Positions 50,301 through 61,626 of a DNA stretch of 64,000 nucleotides are shown piece after piece. A program made the translations under genes and the position numbers. The stretch is taken from the NCBI GenBank assembly GCA_032173965.1, contig CM063289.1, positions 27,677,690 to 27,741,689 of the forward strand. Reading direction: 5' to 3'. The notes beneath the pieces are model-generated. The model was not told the origin of the DNA. It ran no database searches and was given only the letters and a program-made list of their open reading frames with translations. The stretch comes from Sitta carolinensis. Taxonomy: Eukaryota > Chordata > Aves > Passeriformes > Sittidae. The first letter of the stretch is position 1, and the number at the start of each line of letters is the position of its first letter.

Positions 50301-52261
50301 TAAAGGCTCCCAAAAGCATATTGCAAAGTTTAGATTTTGAAGCACCAAGTTCCTACAGTACTGTCCAGATTAAATTTAAAAAAAAATAAGAAAAATAATA
50401 CTGAATTTGAGTCTTTTTTTACAGATGTCACTGAGACAACTTCTTCTGACTTTATTATTTACATGCCAGCATCACAAAATTCTGGAAAAAAATGAGAAAG
50501 GGTTCTTTGGGTCAGAGGTATGAGATACTTGAAATACCAGTTCCAGCGTGATTCTCCTCACCCCTGGCTTTGCTGTGCTTTTTCCTGGGAACTTCTCTGG
50601 CTTGGGCAGGCAGTTATTGTGCTGGGTCATTGCTGTGCCCCACAGCTGACCCCCTGCCCTCCCTTTCTCTGGCTGAGTCACACACTGTGGATGGCAGCGT
50701 GTTGGGACAGGGCAGAAAGGGACAAAACCACCCAGCACTGTGGGGGTGTGAGACAAACCCAGCTTCAAAACCTTGGCACCTCCATTTTGGAGTATTTCAA
50801 CTGACATGACCCATTGGAAACTCTTGTCCCTGACACGGAGTTTTGCAGAAGTGCCTGACACTTAATGATGGCCCAGCAGTAATTCCTAGGACTTTCTTCC
50901 TTCACAGATTGAAGTTATGACCCCATTTTGCTTGTAAATTAACTGGATTATCACCTAGGGCAAATAATGCTCTTGATCAAAATGTTACTGACAAATTTGT
51001 TTACTTGAATCTAGACATAAACATGACCTTTGAACAGTGTGAGGAAGAAGCTCTTTTTTTCACACGCATTTTTCACCAGAAAAACAAAAACTTGGAGATG
51101 ATTTTATCCACAATTGTTTGCTTAATTATTAACATACTTTTTAATGAAATGGTAATGTTTTGTGGGGGAGGGAGGGATAATTTTCTGGGCAGTTCTATTC
51201 TGAACTGAACCCATCTGACATGGATATAATCAAGATTTTACAATTACTTCAATGGATCAGTGCAGGAGGGAATCATTTACACTCCCCTGGAAGTGAGACT
51301 GCTGCACATGCACCATCATCAGGGATACTCAACTGAACCTCAAAAATAATGCTATTAAGCTTTTTGCATTAATTATGTTTAAACCCCTCTCTCTAGTGAT
51401 ACTGGGGCTAATTTTTAATTGAGTCCCTTAAATCAATTCCTTCATGGACAGGCAGTGGTTGATGATGAAGTCTTGGGGAAGGGAAGCCAATATTGTCCTG
51501 TCAGCAGTCAGGTACATTACAGCCCTCGCTGAACCTCTCCTCCTGATGTGTTTTGATGGTGCTCATTTCTCCTGGCATGCTTTTAGCTCCCAGGGATTCA
51601 GATGTGTCAGCTACTATAGCTGTAAGAAAACATTGATGATGGATTTATAACACCCAGGCTTCAACTTAGTGACCTGAAAAATGGCTGTGGATTTGCTTTT
51701 GCAGCAAAATTGGTTTTACCCATACAAAGCCCTTGCTTCCTAAGTTCCCTTATCTGTATTTTAATGAAACATTTTATCCTGGTTATAATTCATGACTCTT
51801 GTCAGAATAAGTTTTCTCAATGAGGCATAGTTGGGGTAGCTACTGAATTTATGGGAAGGAATCAACTTAATCTCTTTAAAAGCAAAGTTGTCTTCTGGAG
51901 TGTCAATTGAACTCTACAGAATAATAGTTCTGAAATATCTCCCTGTCTGTGGGAAGGAGGGGTTTCTCTGGCAGAGAGATGCTGGAGCTCTGTCAGGGCA
52001 GTGGTTGGCCAAGGTTGTACTCCTGTGCCTGCCATTCCAGCAAGAACCCTGATGGATTATTAAATAATGAATTAAATGTATCTAATATTTATTTACCATC
52101 TATTCTCTCCCATTGGTGGGGAAGCTCCCAGGGACAGTGTCAGCTTTGGGCTGTTCACACTAGATTTGTTGGAAGCTTTACTGAACCTCCTGAGGGAAAA
52201 AAGAATCTTCCCAACAGCAACCCCATTGGATGAAGTTAGGAGATGTTGGGTCACTTTCAGC
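47351..52261. other. Non-coding interval, no gene seen
   Basis: A T tract lies at 48212-48224. Sequence at 49150-49330 is moderately GC-rich. The rest is AT-leaning. The longest frames are about 130 codons (for example 50472-50861 minus) and match nothing I recognise. No further repeat family was identified. Confidence 0.5.
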
Positions 52262-52378
52262 CTGATTATGGATTTTCCTGTGTCCTTGGATTAGCTAGTC
52301 AACCCATTCTTTCTCAATTTCCCATCTGCAAAATGGGAATGACAGTATTTCCCTCACTGACAAGGAACAGGCCTTTGT
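52262..52378 (+). mobile_element. MIR-type SINE remnant, core and tail
   Basis: TGTGTCCTTGGATTAGCTAG, then TCAACCCATTCTTTCTCAAT, TTTCCCATCTGCAAAATGGG and AATGACAGTATTTCC follow the order of the MIR core, whose usual form runs from a CCTTGGGCAAG region through CAGTTTCC to ATCTGTAAAATGGG. The tRNA-like head is diverged or lost. MIR SINEs are old amniote elements, and recognisable copies in a bird are expected to be few and degraded. Confidence 0.65.
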
Positions 52379-54718
52379 TTAGGTACCATCCCAAACTGGA
52401 GGATGGATCTGGAGTATGTTCTTGGACTCGTTTTGCCTCAAGTAAAGAGGGTTTCCCACGTGCAAGTGAAATGGGATCTCTGAGGACAGCTGTATTTTGG
52501 GGGCTAACTGGATTAGGGGGAACAAGTAAAAGGAGCAACATTTTAAACTTATTTTTGTGCTGCAAATCAGTTTAAGTGTTTTGAAGTTGCATAAGATCAT
52601 CCCCTGTGGATGTCAGACAGAAGGAGACAGATTATTTGGCTTTGAAGTACATCAGAAAGTGGCTTCTTCCCCTCCCTTCTCCAGCAATTTCTCCAATATT
52701 TCTTCCATCCCACAGGGAGAATTTAGCTCCTAGAACAGGCTTCCCCAGAGCACCTCAGAGTGCATCCCTAACAGAGTCATGGGGATGTTGTAGCATTTAA
52801 TTCATAGCCAGAAACACTTCCCTTGTGGACAGCTTCCTTGACACACCCTAGGCTGAGGGCAGACAGCTGTGGTTTTCCTTGGGTTTTGGGAAAGTGGGAT
52901 AACCTCCCTCCTGCAAGTCACTAATGGGGATGTTTGGTTCCTGGCACCCACTGCTGCAGTGGGGAGTGCAGAACAGAGGTTACTGAGCAGTGAGCAGGCA
53001 GAAATCAAGCAGAAGAGCAGGATGCCCCAATGTGCTGCTCTCCTTGAACCTTTAGCATTTAACCTGAAAATTCACTCTGTCCTTGGCCTCTGGATTGAAG
53101 CACCACTTACCAGAGTGGGTTTTGTGGAATCAACCTCTCTGGAAGCAAACAGTGGGAGCAAAGGCTCTCTGGCTGTGGTCAGCCAGTCCTGGGTTTGGTC
53201 AGCACCATGCTGGTCTGGATGTACACCCAGTTCTGGTGGGCCAGGACAATGAATAAGGGAGCTCCTCTCTCCTGGAGGAGACTGAAAGCATTTGCATCCT
53301 CACAAGGGATGAACGGGCCAGGGAGAGCAGAGCTGCTTCAAGGTGCTCAGCTTTGTAAGTGGTGCAGAGCCCTGTTCTTGGCCTGAGGAGACAGCAGAGC
53401 CCAGAAAAGGCTGCTGCTGTTTGTGGGGAGAAGGAAACTGATCCCAATTCCCTCCCCATCTCCACCCCATCGACTGAGCCCTGCCAGCCTCTCGCAGGGG
53501 CCCCAGCCGCTGCTCTGCTCCGCCAGGGCTGCGCAGGGAGTTCCTACCTCTTGTTTACAGCTCCCTGCTCAGACCTGGTGTCTGCTCTCTCCTCTCAGCT
53601 AATTTGCAGACAGAGGCCTCCAGGGCTTTGGGTTGGTGCCACCAGACTCCTGCGAGCTCCAGCGGTCGTGTTCTCTCCCAGACAATGACTTCAGTAGCCT
53701 CCGGGCACCCCAGAACCTCCTAACAAACATCTCTCCTAACTGCCTTATTAACTGATTGCTCTAGTAAGATAATAATTAACACCCTTACTTGTGCCTTGGC
53801 TCAGCCAAAAATATTCTCAAGTGGACTTAGAAATGCATAAAATGAATAAATGATTTATGTTTACTATTTTTAATGGAGCTACTTATTAGCAACGTTCTCA
53901 TACAGAGCACCGTAAAAACACTCCTGGTTTCGTTACAGATTTAGAAGGTGGTAATGAAAAGCTGTAGGGAATAAAATGGGGAAACACTCCCTGAGCCAAA
54001 TTCTGCTCTCAGTTGTATTTAAAGTTCTTGCTGAGTTTAATTCTAGAGATGATTTTGGCCAGAAAACCATTAAAATAGAGAGAAATCTCTGTCATCTGCT
54101 CGTTGCAGCTCAGCCATTCAGAACATGTCCCAGCCAGGAGGAGGGTGCCTGCCCTGTCAGTATAGACCCAAAAACCCGAGGGCAGGATGTGTCTCTGTGG
54201 AGCAGAGCAGACAGGCTGTGTTTACACTTGCACTCCGTGTTCCTGACTCTAGCAGGCATGAGACAGTCGGAATTTTACCATGGCAGCCTGCAGGAATTGT
54301 GCTGGCTCCAGGATGCCTCCAGCACCTCTGACCTTGGGGGAAAGTGGGAAGGTTCATGCTGCAAATTTTCACTAATTTGTGGTGTTTCTTACTAAAACCA
54401 CTAATTAGGATGGTGTGGTGGACTTCAGAGAGAGCCCTGACACAGATTTGGGACGTGAGTGCTGTGCCTTGTGCTATTGCTGGGTGACAAGGAATGCCAC
54501 CCTTCATCCATGTCCTCCCCAGGGAAGTGAAGGTGCTGCCCTTTGTGTTTGAGGTCTGGGTGCATTTAGGAACCTTGACACGTGGGAATGGAGCAGGTGA
54601 GCTCTTCCCTGTGGGTGAGTTTACTCGGATTTGATTCTCCAGCCACAAACAGGGCTTGCTGTACTGTTGATGAAATGAAGTCATGGCTTCCATCCCAAGC
54701 TTCATGACACACAACACA
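52379..54718. other. Non-coding interval with one conserved-looking stretch
   Basis: Sequence at about 53395-53700 is GC-rich with a few CpGs. It is followed at about 53740-53950 by AT-rich, repeat-free DNA with TAATTAAC, AATGCATAAAATGAATAAAT and CAACGTTC-like words, resembling a conserved non-coding element. A 212-codon minus-strand frame at 54157-54795 starts inside the LTR and has no recognisable domain, so I do not call it a gene. Confidence 0.45.
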
Positions 54719-54725
54719 TGCAGTC
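54719..54725. repeat. Left target-site duplication of the solo LTR
   Basis: TGCAGTC directly precedes the LTR 5' TG and is repeated at 55023-55029. The preceding ACA also matches the last three bases of the LTR, making a 10-bp direct repeat overall. Confidence 0.7.
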
Positions 54726-55022
54726 TGTAGTCTGGTTTCAGGCCTGATGTTTTGATTTTCTGATGTTCTTTCCCAGGAAAACGTGATAAACACAATAAAA
54801 TGTTTTTGTAATAATATTTATGTCATTTCTTCTGAAAAGAAGGATTTCTTCTTGATGTCCCTCTAGTTTGACCAATGTGATTGAAGAAGTTTGCCTTTCT
54901 TTCACCAATCACGTTGGTCTGTGTAAAATTCTATATAAGGGAGAACAATCCCTAATAAAAGAGTCATTTTCTTAACCTTCTGATCACAGAGTCCATGTCG
55001 TGTGTTACCTGAAACAGCGACA
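54726..55022 (+). mobile_element. Solo LTR of an endogenous retrovirus
   Basis: This 297-bp block begins TGTAG and ends GCGACA, satisfying the TG...CA rule of retroviral LTRs. TGCAGTC lies immediately outside both ends (54719-54725 and 55023-55029), as expected of a target-site duplication. Inside are a TATA box at 54932-54938, a poly(A) signal AATAAA at 54954-54959 shortly after it, and a U5-like tail of about 60 bp, so U3-R-U5 order is on the plus strand. No gag, pol or env sequence adjoins it, so it is a solo LTR left by recombination of a provirus. The 7-bp duplication is longer than the usual 4-6 bp and may include a chance matching base. Its family is not certain. Confidence 0.75.
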
Positions 55023-55029
55023 TGCAGTC
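55023..55029. repeat. Right target-site duplication of the solo LTR
   Basis: TGCAGTC directly follows the LTR terminal ACA and matches the left copy in all seven bases. Confidence 0.7.
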
Positions 55030-55124
55030 CCCACATTGTTTGACCAACCACCTCAATCACATGGGTTTATTCCAGGCCCCACATTGTTTGACCAACCACC
55101 TCAATCACATGGGTTTATTCCAGT
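55029..55124. repeat. 48-bp tandem duplication, 2 copies
   Basis: Units at 55029-55076 and 55077-55124 agree at 47 of 48 positions, differing only in the last base. The period is 16 codons, so a frame passes through both, but its 72 codons show no other coding sign. The near identity suggests a recent duplication. It abuts the right target-site duplication of the LTR. Confidence 0.93.
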
Positions 55125-55829
55125 CCCAAGCCCTGCGTCCCACTTGCTTTCCAAGCTCTGTGGCTTTCTGTTCAGTGAAGATAGTGATGCAGGCATGTAT
55201 CCAGCTGGTTTATACTGAGATCCATATTTAATATTTAGGGTATTTCCTTTTGCATCCACTCTACTCTAAAAATGCTCATAGAACACTTTTGCAAATACCT
55301 TTAAATACCTGCAAATATTTTCCTGCTCTCTTTGCCCACATCTGCTGTGAGAATTAATAATGTTCATCAGCTGAAGTTCTCCAAAGAATTGGCAGTGGCT
55401 GATTTTTGTCTGGACAGGACAGGATTTCAGTGCTGCCTAAGAAATCAGAGCACTTTAAGGTGCTGCAAGTGCCAGATCATTAATCTCTGGAGATCCTAAA
55501 GAATTTTCCAAACTTCCATTTTTTCACTACTGTGTAAATGAACATCCTGTGGATATTATCAGCATTTCTGGGGCAGTGTTATCAGCCAGTCCCACATGAG
55601 CTAAAGGCATCAGACCTGCACTTGTCATGAAGAAATACTGGATTTTAAGATAACTCCAATGCTGACCCTGCTGATGTTTCTTAAAATGATGTATTGCTCT
55701 TTTTTTTTTTTTTTTTTTAATTTTCAGAAATAAAAATGAGTTTGCTTCAGGGCAGAGACAGTCTAAAAGCCTGTGCTTATAAATCTCTGCAAGTTTATTA
55801 GTGTTTAATAGATATTCTGCTTCAAGTGC

Positions 55830-56045
55830 TTTTTAAATGCATTATCACCTTTAAGTAAATACAGTGGAAGGCTGCCAAGTGGCTGGATGCTGCTCTCTGT
55901 AAATTTATGCATTTATATCATTAATGCAATGAAATGTTTAAACCTTCATTGAATTTTGCTAACTGCTTTTCAGTTTGAATGGTAGTAATTTTATGCATTT
56001 ATCAATTACCATTTAAGTAGCTGCTCTAATATTTCTGTTTAGGCA
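55830..56045. promoter_or_regulatory. Candidate enhancer with repeated POU/homeodomain-like words
   Basis: The 12-mer TTATGCATTTAT occurs at 55905-55916 and again at 55991-56002, 86 bp apart. A related AATGCATTATC lies at about 55837, and TTAATGCAATG at about 55921. TCAATTACC and TTTAAGTA words surround them. Repetition of one AT-rich motif in non-repetitive DNA suggests a binding-site cluster. Chance in AT-rich sequence remains possible. Confidence 0.3.
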
Positions 56046-56614
56046 GGCAAAGCACATTCCCTAAAATACCTCTCATCTGAATTAGATTTGGGATGAAGGA
56101 AAACAGAGGATGTATCCACGGTAAAAAGAGTTCAGAGCTGCTTGTTCTTGATAGGAAACAGCATTGACAGGGACAGGGATCAGCAGTTTGAGCACACCCA
56201 CAGATGTCAATATTCAGCAGCAGATTAGTGTCCCATTATTTTAAAATCATGCCCTACCTGTTCAGAAGCTTATCCAGAGTCAGACATTACAGAAAAGTAA
56301 TTTGAAGAAAGCTGTGTACTGTCTTAAAATTTATACTCATTTGCTAAAACTTTTTAACAAGATATTTACATATATGTTAAAAATAGTTTCTAATTTCTGA
56401 GCTGATCCACATTAGGGGATGATAATTCTTCTTGAATTCTTGCTGTAAGGAAAAAAATTTAATATAACAATTCTGTATCTTTTTCTGTCTGTTTTGCTCA
56501 AGTTTCAAGTTTAGAAACAAGCAAAGAATGGACCAAGTGCCTAATTTGAAGATAGAGAAAAACATTTCTCAGCTCTCACTTGGGTTTAGTTTTCCAGAGT
56601 GACTAATAAGAAGG

Positions 56615-56725
56615 TGGTGATTGCTTCATTAGCATGCACTGAACTGAGTGCACAATGTAATTATATATTTCAGTTGTAATTAGGACATTTAATTGATTTG
56701 TTTTAACTAAATTAACAGACATCAG
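56615..56725. promoter_or_regulatory. Candidate conserved element, homeodomain-like
   Basis: ATTAGCATGC, TGTAATTATATAT, TTGTAATTAGG and TTTAATTGATTTG give four TAAT/AATT core sites in about 100 bp of repeat-free DNA. Function is inferred from motif clustering only. Confidence 0.25.
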
Positions 56726-58743
56726 GAAAAAAAACCCAAAGATTTGTGGCAGATTTTGAAATGTTTTCCACACATCCAGCTGGGTTCAGCTGAGCAGAAA
56801 ATATCTGTTTTATTTCTGGATAATGTTAGGAAGATCAAAAATCTGGTTATTGAGAAACTCTTATGAAATAATGCATTTCTTTAGTCCTCTCTTTTATAGG
56901 CCAAAAATTTACCAGGTGAAATCCACAGCATTTTTATGGATACCTTTGGGGAGAGAAGAAGTGACCAATGACTCCCACAGGGGATGCTTCCATACATTGC
57001 TGTGAGAAACAGAATTAAAATGCAGATTTCCTTTCATTGCATTGGTCAGTTGGTAACTCTGCTGCCCAGCTAGACAAATACAGGCATTCTTTAGAAGCAT
57101 CTTCTTCCTCCTTTTTGGTCACCTACTTCCCTGTGATGGTTTTCCTGGTTTTGCAACCTGGCTCCACACTTCTTGGTTCTGGGTTCTTCCAGAAGATGCC
57201 TTTTCACTTCCAGTTTCTGGCCTGAACTGCTGAAACAGCAGGAGAGCCTCCACATGCAGCACAGCTGATCTTCTGGAAGGGTTACAAGGCCTCTCCCTTC
57301 ATTTTACCAACATTTTGTCTTGGAGAAGAGGGGGAATATTTAAAGTAGAGCTTTAAAAGTCTGTAAATTGAAATCCAGCTACATCCAGCCAGATGTTTTC
57401 TTCACATGGACAACTTAATCCACAGGAGCCACAAGGGCACCCAAAACTACCCCTGACCCTCAGGCTGAGGGGATTGGACACCCCAACTTAAAAAGTGTTT
57501 TGTGTGTGAAACTCATTTGTCTTTTCACTTCTGTTTCTATTGCTCACGTCCTCTTTTGAATTTTCCCCATTTCAGTACAGCCATGTTGCAAAAATAAATA
57601 ACAGCCTCCAAATCCATCCCCTGGGACTTGTCCCAAGAAAAATGCTGCAAATGAGCGTGGAGACAAGACGTGGCCTGGAGGCAGCCGTGGTTTGCTGCTC
57701 GTGCATATCTGCACAAGTTGGCTGTGAGGAGCAGTTCAGAAACCTCGGGGGTGAGAATGAGGTGGGGCGGCTGAAAGTGTTGTGGTTCCCACATTTATTC
57801 TGCTCTTGCATTTACAAGAACATGTGGAATTGAGTGTGTAGCTGAACACCCAGGGAAGGGGAGAAAGAAAAACTAAAGGAAAGGCCAAGCTCCCTTCTGG
57901 TAAAACCTGTTTTAGCTTTTAGGAACAGCTCATAACCCACTGTTTACAAACAGCAGCAACATCAATCTACAGCACAAATTGCTCATAGTGAGAAAAAACA
58001 AACAAACAAAAAAAAGCAAGCAAAATCCCCAGGTTGCCACTGACGCTAAAAATAGGCAAATTCAGACTGAAAGTCCCATCAGGGCAAACAGCTCCCCTCT
58101 GTTCCTGAGTCGGGAGGGACTCTGCACTAAAGGGGGGAAACACAATTTGTCTCCAAACTGTTTTTCTTTGAAAATATGGTTTCGTTTGAACTAAACATTT
58201 CTTCAGGAACTTGTCAGAAACAATTTAATTTCATTGAGAGCTCTCCAGGCAAAGAGATCTTCTGATAATGTCAATCACTTCATGTCAATATTTTCAAAAC
58301 GTGCCCTGCATATTTTCATTTCAAGTGATTGTTCCTATTTACATATTTTTCAGCTCCTTCAAGAGATGTTTAGAATTAAGATTGTAAAATAAGGATGAGA
58401 TTCATTCATTTGATCCAACGGAAATAATTTAGTTGACACATAAATCCTTTCTTTTTTAATGACTTTATGTGGGAATAGCAGAATTTATTGCAACCCTGAT
58501 AACACTGACTCAAAACCTATGGAAAAATATTTGCTTTAACAGCAATATATATTACCAGGAAGTCTTGAAATTAATGGTTTGTTCTAAAAACCATTTTATG
58601 TTAAGTATGTTTGCATTGAGAGTGTTGGCTGAATCATTATGGCTCTGCTTTAGGAATGAAAACAAGTTTTGAAATAACAGTTTTAATGAAATAATAATTC
58701 AGGGTTTTTTCCCCAAGCTGTAGGAGAAAGCAGAGTTCCCAAA

Positions 58744-58955
58744 CACCCTTTAAAGCGCGGGATGTTCCGAACTCTGCGGCCAAACCGACAAAAGCCATGG
58801 GGAGCGTGGGGAAAGCTCCTCCATGTGCTGTTGATTTGCACAAGGCTTGGTTGGGCTCTGCTGAGAGCAGCCAGCTCGACATTCAGCATTTGGCAAAGCC
58901 CGTGGGGAGCTGGGTGTGCCCGGCCCGGGCGGGGCTGCAGCTGCAGCAGGGAGAT
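58744..58955. promoter_or_regulatory. Short CpG-rich patch
   Basis: About 12 CpGs occur in about 210 bp, including AAAGCGCGGG at the left edge and a CCCGGCCCGGGCGGGG run at about 58919-58934. A short CAG repeat follows at about 58970. It is too short to be a classical CpG island and no exon is visible. It may be an enhancer or an isolated GC-rich block. Confidence 0.3.
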
Positions 58956-60046
58956 GCTGCACATCCACAGCAGCAGCAGCCCGGCATGTGGGGCCTGCCT
59001 CTGCCACCCCATCCCTAGCCTCAAATAAAATCCTATTTTTCAGGCTTTCAGGATGCTTGTTACTATAGTACAACAACAGAATGTACAGAAGCTCAGCATC
59101 TCCCAAAATATGACCTTTACACGATGTCATATTTCCATTTCCCATAGTAAAATGAGGAGATGGAAACATTTTCTTGTTCCTTGCCCTCTCCCATCAGGTT
59201 AGATTATTGTCTATCTCATGCTAGCTGGCAGGAATCCAATCTCCATCTATGTCTGCAACTCTATATTATTTTTAATATTTATCTATTATGCTTCTTCAGA
59301 AAAAATATAGCAAAACAGGGAAGAATTACATATTTGGATCATCAGCACATCAGGATGATTCATAGCAAGGAAAGAGTTGGGCCATTTCATGACCCTTTCT
59401 ATCACTTAGGAGCTAAAATTCATAGTCTGTAAAATGTTTTCAATATCTTACATCTGTAAATATATGTATTTCCTTTTAGAAAGATTTTTTTAAAAGAGTG
59501 TTACATTAGTTTTTTGTTAATTTGCACTCTAGGAAATCCAAACTTTGCATTTTATTGCAAAAAGAAGGAAAAAAGAAGTCTAAACCAAAAAGTGAAAGCA
59601 CATCAGCCAATTTTGCCTTTCATTTGGGTAGAAATGCAAGCTTTTAAAGCACAAATAGTAATCAGAGCTCAACTTTTCACTTTTAATGAGTATAGATTCC
59701 ACAGCCAAAGAGTAAAATTATAGAATAGTCCCATGTGCCCTTTTAAAAGTTTGAAGTTTACAGTTCTTTTTCTCTTTTTATGGTAGGAAACCAAGAATCT
59801 GTTTATTATCTGTTTATTATAAAGCAAAAACACTTTCAAATGAAATGTCTTTGAATTAGAAAAGACTAAACCTCAAATTAAATTGGGAGAGTTTGTGTGC
59901 ACTGTTGAACTCCTGCCTTCTGTTAGCAGAACACAGGAGTTTCTGAAATCTGGAGGGACATTGCTAGAGGAGTAACTGTGTTAGTAGTAAATTACTCATT
60001 CCTTAGGAGATACAATATTCCTGCATATTGGACTCCAGTATTCAGA
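58956..60046. other. Non-coding interval, no gene seen
   Basis: AT-rich sequence with an 11-bp direct repeat (ATCTGTTTATT twice, at about 59797-59818) carrying forkhead-like TGTTTA cores. No gene or transposon was recognised. Confidence 0.5.
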
Positions 60047-60135
60047 GGATCACAGCATGATTTGGTTGGAAGGGACCTTAAAGATCATCCCAGTACCCTT
60101 TTCCAGGAATATTTTATTTGCTCCAAGCCCTTGGG
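60047..60135 (-). mobile_element. CR1 LINE 3' end, minus strand, short
   Basis: The plus strand reads GGATCACAGCATGATTTGG, TTGGAAGGGACCTTAAAGAT and CATCCCAG, the reverse complement of the CR1 3' terminus. Homology is clear for about 55 bp. A later GCTCCAAGCCC at about 60119 matches a more internal CR1 segment, which would imply an internal deletion of roughly 60-70 bp in this copy. That extension is less certain. Confidence 0.85.
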
Positions 60136-61582
60136 TTTGGTGTTTCAGAAGTGAAAGTTGCTTGTCCACAAACAAATTAATTGTGGTAACTCAGTTTTTG
60201 AGTGTTTTGAATCAATGCTTAATTCATTTTTCAGACAATGGTTGGTTCAGAAAGGTCAGTTCAGAAAGGTCTCAACACCTTGCACAAGGGTTACTGGAAA
60301 ATGCTTAACATCGTTTTAGTTCTGCCCATTTCCAGGGAAGTGTTGAGTCTCACTGGTATTGCAGTAAAATTATGTCTGCTTTCGAGCCCTTCCTGAAAGT
60401 GTCACATTAATCATATCAAGCTATCTTATCAAGTACTTCAAACTGAGAAAAAAGTGTCTTTCTGGAGAATACTGAGACTCTACAGAAAGGCACAAATCTT
60501 TGCATTTGAAAGAATACTCTTAATAACTCTCACTCTTCCAAGAAACGTAACATTTCAGTGCCTGCTGGGTTTTGTTGTTCAAATCAATGGAGTGGTCCGT
60601 ATGAGTTAAGCTTCCTAGTTAAATTATGAGCTGTAATTAAGCTAAGAAATGCCAGCCAAAGCCCCCAGTTGGTGTTGAGGGACACCTGAGATCTGCAGCA
60701 GAGGAAGAATACAGTTTATGTGAGGTTGGCTCATGGAGCATTTTACGTTTAGCATAAACAGCCTTCTGGCTACTCTGTTGTATAGATTCCTAATCTCCTT
60801 GAATTCAATTTCCTTTCCTCCTGTGGGCAGCTTTAGCACCTTTTGCACCAGCTGAAGGGCTGTAAATCCTGCACTCCCACACTCTGCTCCTCCTTTCCCC
60901 GGGGCTGGAGGGAAGGCTCAGATCTGGGAGCAGGAGAGAAGGGCTGAAGAGTTAATCTGATGAAAAGTTGAGCACAGCCTCAGCTCTGCACTCACTGTGG
61001 TGTCGAGCCAGCACAGGACCAAGCCAACGAGAGGATTCTGGCATCAGCTCCTGGAGGTTACAAGAACCTTATGTATCGTTTTATGTATTTTCTTTTCATG
61101 TGTCTATAATCAATTCCAGTGGCCAGGCCTGTGTTTTGGTTCATACAGCCAAGCCAGGCAATGGATTTGGCCCCATTTTCAAACCTCTTGGCTTGCTAAA
61201 TGTCAGAGCCTGAGCTGGGCTCCTCTTTGTACTCCCATCTCACACAATTGGCCTGAGTTATGTGTGTTCCCTGAGAGCACAAGCACGGCCCAGAATACAA
61301 ATCAAACCTGCTTGGGAGCCAAACACAGAGGTCAGTGAAGCAAATATTTGTGTCTCCCCAAACTACCTTTCCTGCCTCCTGGCACAGCCAGGAGAGGCCC
61401 TGGCTGCACAGCTCTCCTCAGTCCCATACGCCAAGGACTGAAAACGAAATAGAGTAATAACACAAAGAGTGTAAATGCATCAACAGTCTCTGATCATGTT
61501 CCCCAATGACTTACTGGATTCTAGCACCTAAGGGAAAACATAAATTCTCTGGAAGAAGGAGGCACTGGAGGTTTTGGGTTTG

Positions 61583-61626
<44 letters not shown>

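Larger units (their letters stand above)
55125..58740. other. Non-coding interval, AT-rich
   Basis: A T tract lies at 55700-55718 and an A-rich CAAACAAAC tract at 57992-58024. AT-rich stretches at 55830-56045, 56615-56725 and 58245-58400 resemble conserved non-coding elements. No gene was recognised. Confidence 0.5.

Noticed and set aside
54157..54795. 212-codon minus-strand frame
   Set aside because: It starts inside the solo LTR and runs antisense to it. No domain is recognisable, and one frame of about this length is not surprising in 64 kb.
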